Source: JALZUE01 sp051251725 (GTDB lineage Bacteria > Pseudomonadota > Gammaproteobacteria > Enterobacterales > Alteromonadaceae). Taken from it: a stretch of 64,000 bases of DNA. The position numbers and the translations under genes were made by a program. Under the pieces are notes generated by a model. That model did no database searches, had not been told where the DNA came from, and saw nothing but the letters and a program-made list of their open reading frames with translations. The number at the start of each line of letters is the position of its first letter. Position 1 is the first letter of the stretch. Below, one piece after another: positions 61,837 through 64,000 of the stretch. The stretch spans positions 1-64,000 of the forward strand of contig JBPOFN010000020.1 of assembly GCA_051251725.1 (NCBI GenBank). Direction: 5' to 3'.

Positions 61837-63933
61837 TTAAGCGTTAGAATATTTTTCTTTATTGCCTAACCAGCGGTTAATTAACGCATTAGCGGTATCA
61901 GGGTACTTTTTCCAAAGTTGATAACCAATTTGCTGTACTTGCGGAATAATATCAGCGTCGCGTAGTAAATCAGCAATTTTTAAATCAGCTAAACCTGTTT
62001 GTTTGGTGCCTAACATTTCACCCGGACCGCGAATTTCTAGATCTTTTTGCGCTATAACAAAACCATCATTACTATCACGTAATACCGCTAAGCGTTTGGT
62101 GGCGGTTTTTGATAATGGGCATTTGTACATTAAGACACAATGCGAAGCGATTGACCCTCGGCCTACACGTCCGCGTAGTTGATGTAATTGCGCTAAACCT
62201 AAGCGTTCAGGGTTTTCAATCACCATTAAGCTAGCGTTAGGGACGTCAACACCTACTTCAATAACCGTAGTCGCCACCAATAAATGTAACTCGCCATTTT
62301 TAAAGGCTTCCATGACTTGTTGTTTATCATTGGCCTTCATTCGTCCGTGCACTAAACCAATGTTAAGCTCTGGTAATTGTGCATGTAAATAAGTCGCGGT
62401 GTCTTCAGCTGCTTGGCATTGCAATACTTCAGATTCTTCAATTAACGTACAAACCCAATAAGTTTGTCTGGCATCATCGACCGCGCCTTTTTTGATCCGC
62501 GCAATCACATCATCACGGCGACTATCGGGTAGGGCAATCGTTGTTATTGGCGTTCTGCCAGGCGGTAATTCATCAATTACTGAAGTGTCTAAATCGGCGT
62601 AAGCTGTCATGGCTAACGTACGCGGAATAGGCGTGGCGGTCATGATCAGCTGGTGTGGATGATTACCATCAAAGGCGCCTTTTTCTCTAAGAGTTAAGCG
62701 TTGATGAACACCAAATCGATGTTGCTCATCAATAATTATCAGCACTAGGTTTTTAAAGCTGACTTGATCTTGGAAGAGCGCATGGGTGCCAATGGCGAGT
62801 TGCATTTCACCATTAGCCATCGCTTCAAGTGCTAAATTTCGTGCTTTAGTTTTGGTTTTTCCTGCCAGCCAACCAACCGTTATACCTAGCGGCTGAAACC
62901 ATTTTTGAAAATTAATGGCGTGCTGCTCTGCTAATATTTCGGTCGGCGCCATTAACGCTACTTGGTAGCCTTGGCCAATAGCTGTGATTGCTGACATGGC
63001 CGCGACTAAGGTTTTACCTGAGCCAACATCGCCTTGCACAAGTCGCATCATCGGCATGTTTTTAGCTAGATCCGCTTGTACTTCATCAACTACTCGCGCT
63101 TGAGCTTTGGTCGGGGTAAAAGGTAATGACGTTAAGAATTTTTGATTAAGGTTTACATCTAATGCTAAAGCGACAGCCTGATGTTTATCACTCGATTGGC
63201 GCAGTTTTAACATGCTTAAATTATGCGCCAACAGCTCTTCTTTAATCAATCTCAGCTGGGCCGGATGTTTACCGGCATCTAATAAAGCGACAGAGGTATC
63301 TGGTGGTGGCCGGTGAATAAGTGTCAGTGCTTGGGCAAGCGAATAACCTTCGATAAGAAACTCTTCTGGAATTAGCTCTTCAACATGGCCGCGTTTTAAT
63401 CGCATTAAGGCCTGCTCGGTCAGATTACGTAAGGTTATTTGTCTTAAGCCATCAGTAGTTGGATAAACCGGCGTTAAGGTTTCATCTACTTCTGTCAGCG
63501 CTTGGTCTTGAGCAAGCTGTTTGTATTCAGGATGAACAATTTGGAAACCATTAACACCGCGCTGAATTTCACCATAACAGCGAATTTCACTACCAATACT
63601 TAAGTTATTTTTTTGCGCTGCGGTAAAATGGAAAAATCGTAAGCTAATACTGCCGCTGCCATCACTCATGGTGACTACGAGCATTCGGCGTTTGCCGTTA
63701 ACAATTTGGCTCTTGGTGACTTCACCAATAATATTGGTGTGAATACCGGGCATTAAATCACGAATGGCAGTAACGCGGGTTCTATCTTCGTAGCGTAGCG
63801 GTAAATGAAAAAGTAGGTCTTGAACTGTTAGTAGGCCTATTTTTTCTAATTTAGTCGCCATGCTAGGACCAACACCCTTTAAGGTTTTGGTGGCAATAGT
63901 CGCTAAATTAGTAAGACCTTCTCTTTGCGTCAT
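61837..63933 (-). CDS. recG: ATP-dependent DNA helicase RecG
   Basis: Remodels stalled replication forks and Holliday junctions. The start chosen is the ATG of MTQREGLTNL, which gives 698 residues, close to the E. coli length of 693; an in-frame ATG lies 66 bases upstream right at the window edge and cannot be ruled out. The N-terminal wedge domain (GVGPSMATKL, DLLFHLPLRYEDRTRV), Walker A GDVGSGKT, DEQHRFGVHQR, TATPIPRTLAM and QLRGRVGRG are all present, and the C terminus ends KYSNA. The gene is complete at its 3' end. Confidence 0.95.
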   Translation of the reverse strand: MTQREGLTNLATIATKTLKGVGPSMATKLEKIGLLTVQDLLFHLPLRYEDRTRVTAIRDLMPGIHTNIIGEVTKSQIVNGKRRMLVVTMSDGSGSISLRFFHFTAAQKNNLSIGSEIRCYGEIQRGVNGFQIVHPEYKQLAQDQALTEVDETLTPVYPTTDGLRQITLRNLTEQALMRLKRGHVEELIPEEFLIEGYSLAQALTLIHRPPPDTSVALLDAGKHPAQLRLIKEELLAHNLSMLKLRQSSDKHQAVALALDVNLNQKFLTSLPFTPTKAQARVVDEVQADLAKNMPMMRLVQGDVGSGKTLVAAMSAITAIGQGYQVALMAPTEILAEQHAINFQKWFQPLGITVGWLAGKTKTKARNLALEAMANGEMQLAIGTHALFQDQVSFKNLVLIIIDEQHRFGVHQRLTLREKGAFDGNHPHQLIMTATPIPRTLAMTAYADLDTSVIDELPPGRTPITTIALPDSRRDDVIARIKKGAVDDARQTYWVCTLIEESEVLQCQAAEDTATYLHAQLPELNIGLVHGRMKANDKQQVMEAFKNGELHLLVATTVIEVGVDVPNASLMVIENPERLGLAQLHQLRGRVGRGSIASHCVLMYKCPLSKTATKRLAVLRDSNDGFVIAQKDLEIRGPGEMLGTKQTGLADLKIADLLRDADIIPQVQQIGYQLWKKYPDTANALINRWLGNKEKYSNA

Positions 63934-64000
63934 CGGTAAATTAGTTAATCGTCGATAGCTTGCCAAGCGGCTTGAGTCATTTGCATTTGCTGCCACCATT

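Noticed and set aside
1..64000. Mobile elements, CRISPR arrays, tRNA or rRNA genes, prophage
   Set aside because: Reading through both strands showed no transposase or integrase motifs, no regularly spaced repeats and no tRNA cloverleaf-like sequence; composition is fairly even. No search tool was available, so degenerate remnants could be missed.

Overview
The window reads as an AT-rich chromosomal segment of a marine gammaproteobacterium. It most likely belongs to the Alteromonadales, near Colwellia or Thalassotalea. That placement is an inference from the gene content: an enterobacterial-type ilv operon with an IlvL leader peptide, YqiJ/YqiK, RecQ-YigI, SelO, YiaA, NhaD, a PL7-type alginate lyase and several c-di-GMP proteins. 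No tRNA, rRNA, transposase, integrase or CRISPR array was found.

Layout. 1-5.7 kb: membrane and envelope proteins (bestrophin-like DUF4239 protein, coiled-coil anchor protein, TPR/beta-barrel protein), then an ECF sigma / zinc-finger anti-sigma / charged periplasmic protein operon read leftward from its own ECF-type promoter. 5.8-8.3 kb: yqiJ-yqiK (flotillin pair) behind a promoter whose -35 box is overlapped by a perfect palindrome. 8.5-15.3 kb: ilvL-ilvG-ilvM-ilvE-ilvD-ilvA, with the leader peptide and attenuator intact, divergent from comM (yifB). 17-23.8 kb: accessory block with a LysR regulator facing an NTF2-like/tautomerase/GST operon, an S41 peptidase lipoprotein pair, and a secreted two-CBM32 alginate-lyase-type protein behind a GntR/FadR-like palindrome. 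23.9-27 kb: ilvY/ilvC and ppnP. 27.4-32.9 kb: a short second glutamate 5-kinase next to putP, then a sulfatase and a DUF1080 gene broken by an in-frame stop. 32.9-37.7 kb: orphan sugar-type binding protein, nhaD, a Met-rich outer-membrane barrel with a DUF2946-like protein. 37.9-42 kb: GNAT-nitrilase fusion, proA, proB. 42.5-45.1 kb: yihG-like acyltransferase, ybdG-like channel, small conserved protein. 45.2-51.1 kb: c-di-GMP-related cluster with a TPR/degenerate-GGDEF protein, a c-di-GMP-I (GEMM-I) riboswitch ahead of a second degenerate GGDEF protein, and an intact GGEEF cyclase. 51.3-64 kb: selO, cytochrome c, recQ, yigI, a DUF2145 operon facing an XRE-type regulator, an alpha/beta hydrolase, yiaA, an EAL phosphodiesterase and recG.

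How the parts fit. Branched-chain amino acid synthesis is nearly complete here (IlvA, IlvGM, IlvC, IlvD, IlvE) and is controlled by attenuation and by IlvY. Proline synthesis and uptake appear twice: proB-proA, and proB2 beside putP. Together with NhaD and a MscS-type channel this suggests salt adaptation. The lyase and the sulfatase suggest use of algal polysaccharide. The strongest regulatory find is the riboswitch: a segment 80-100 nt downstream can pair with the conserved aptamer core and is followed by a U-rich tract, so it looks like a transcription-terminating switch controlling a GGDEF-fold protein that has itself lost the catalytic motif.
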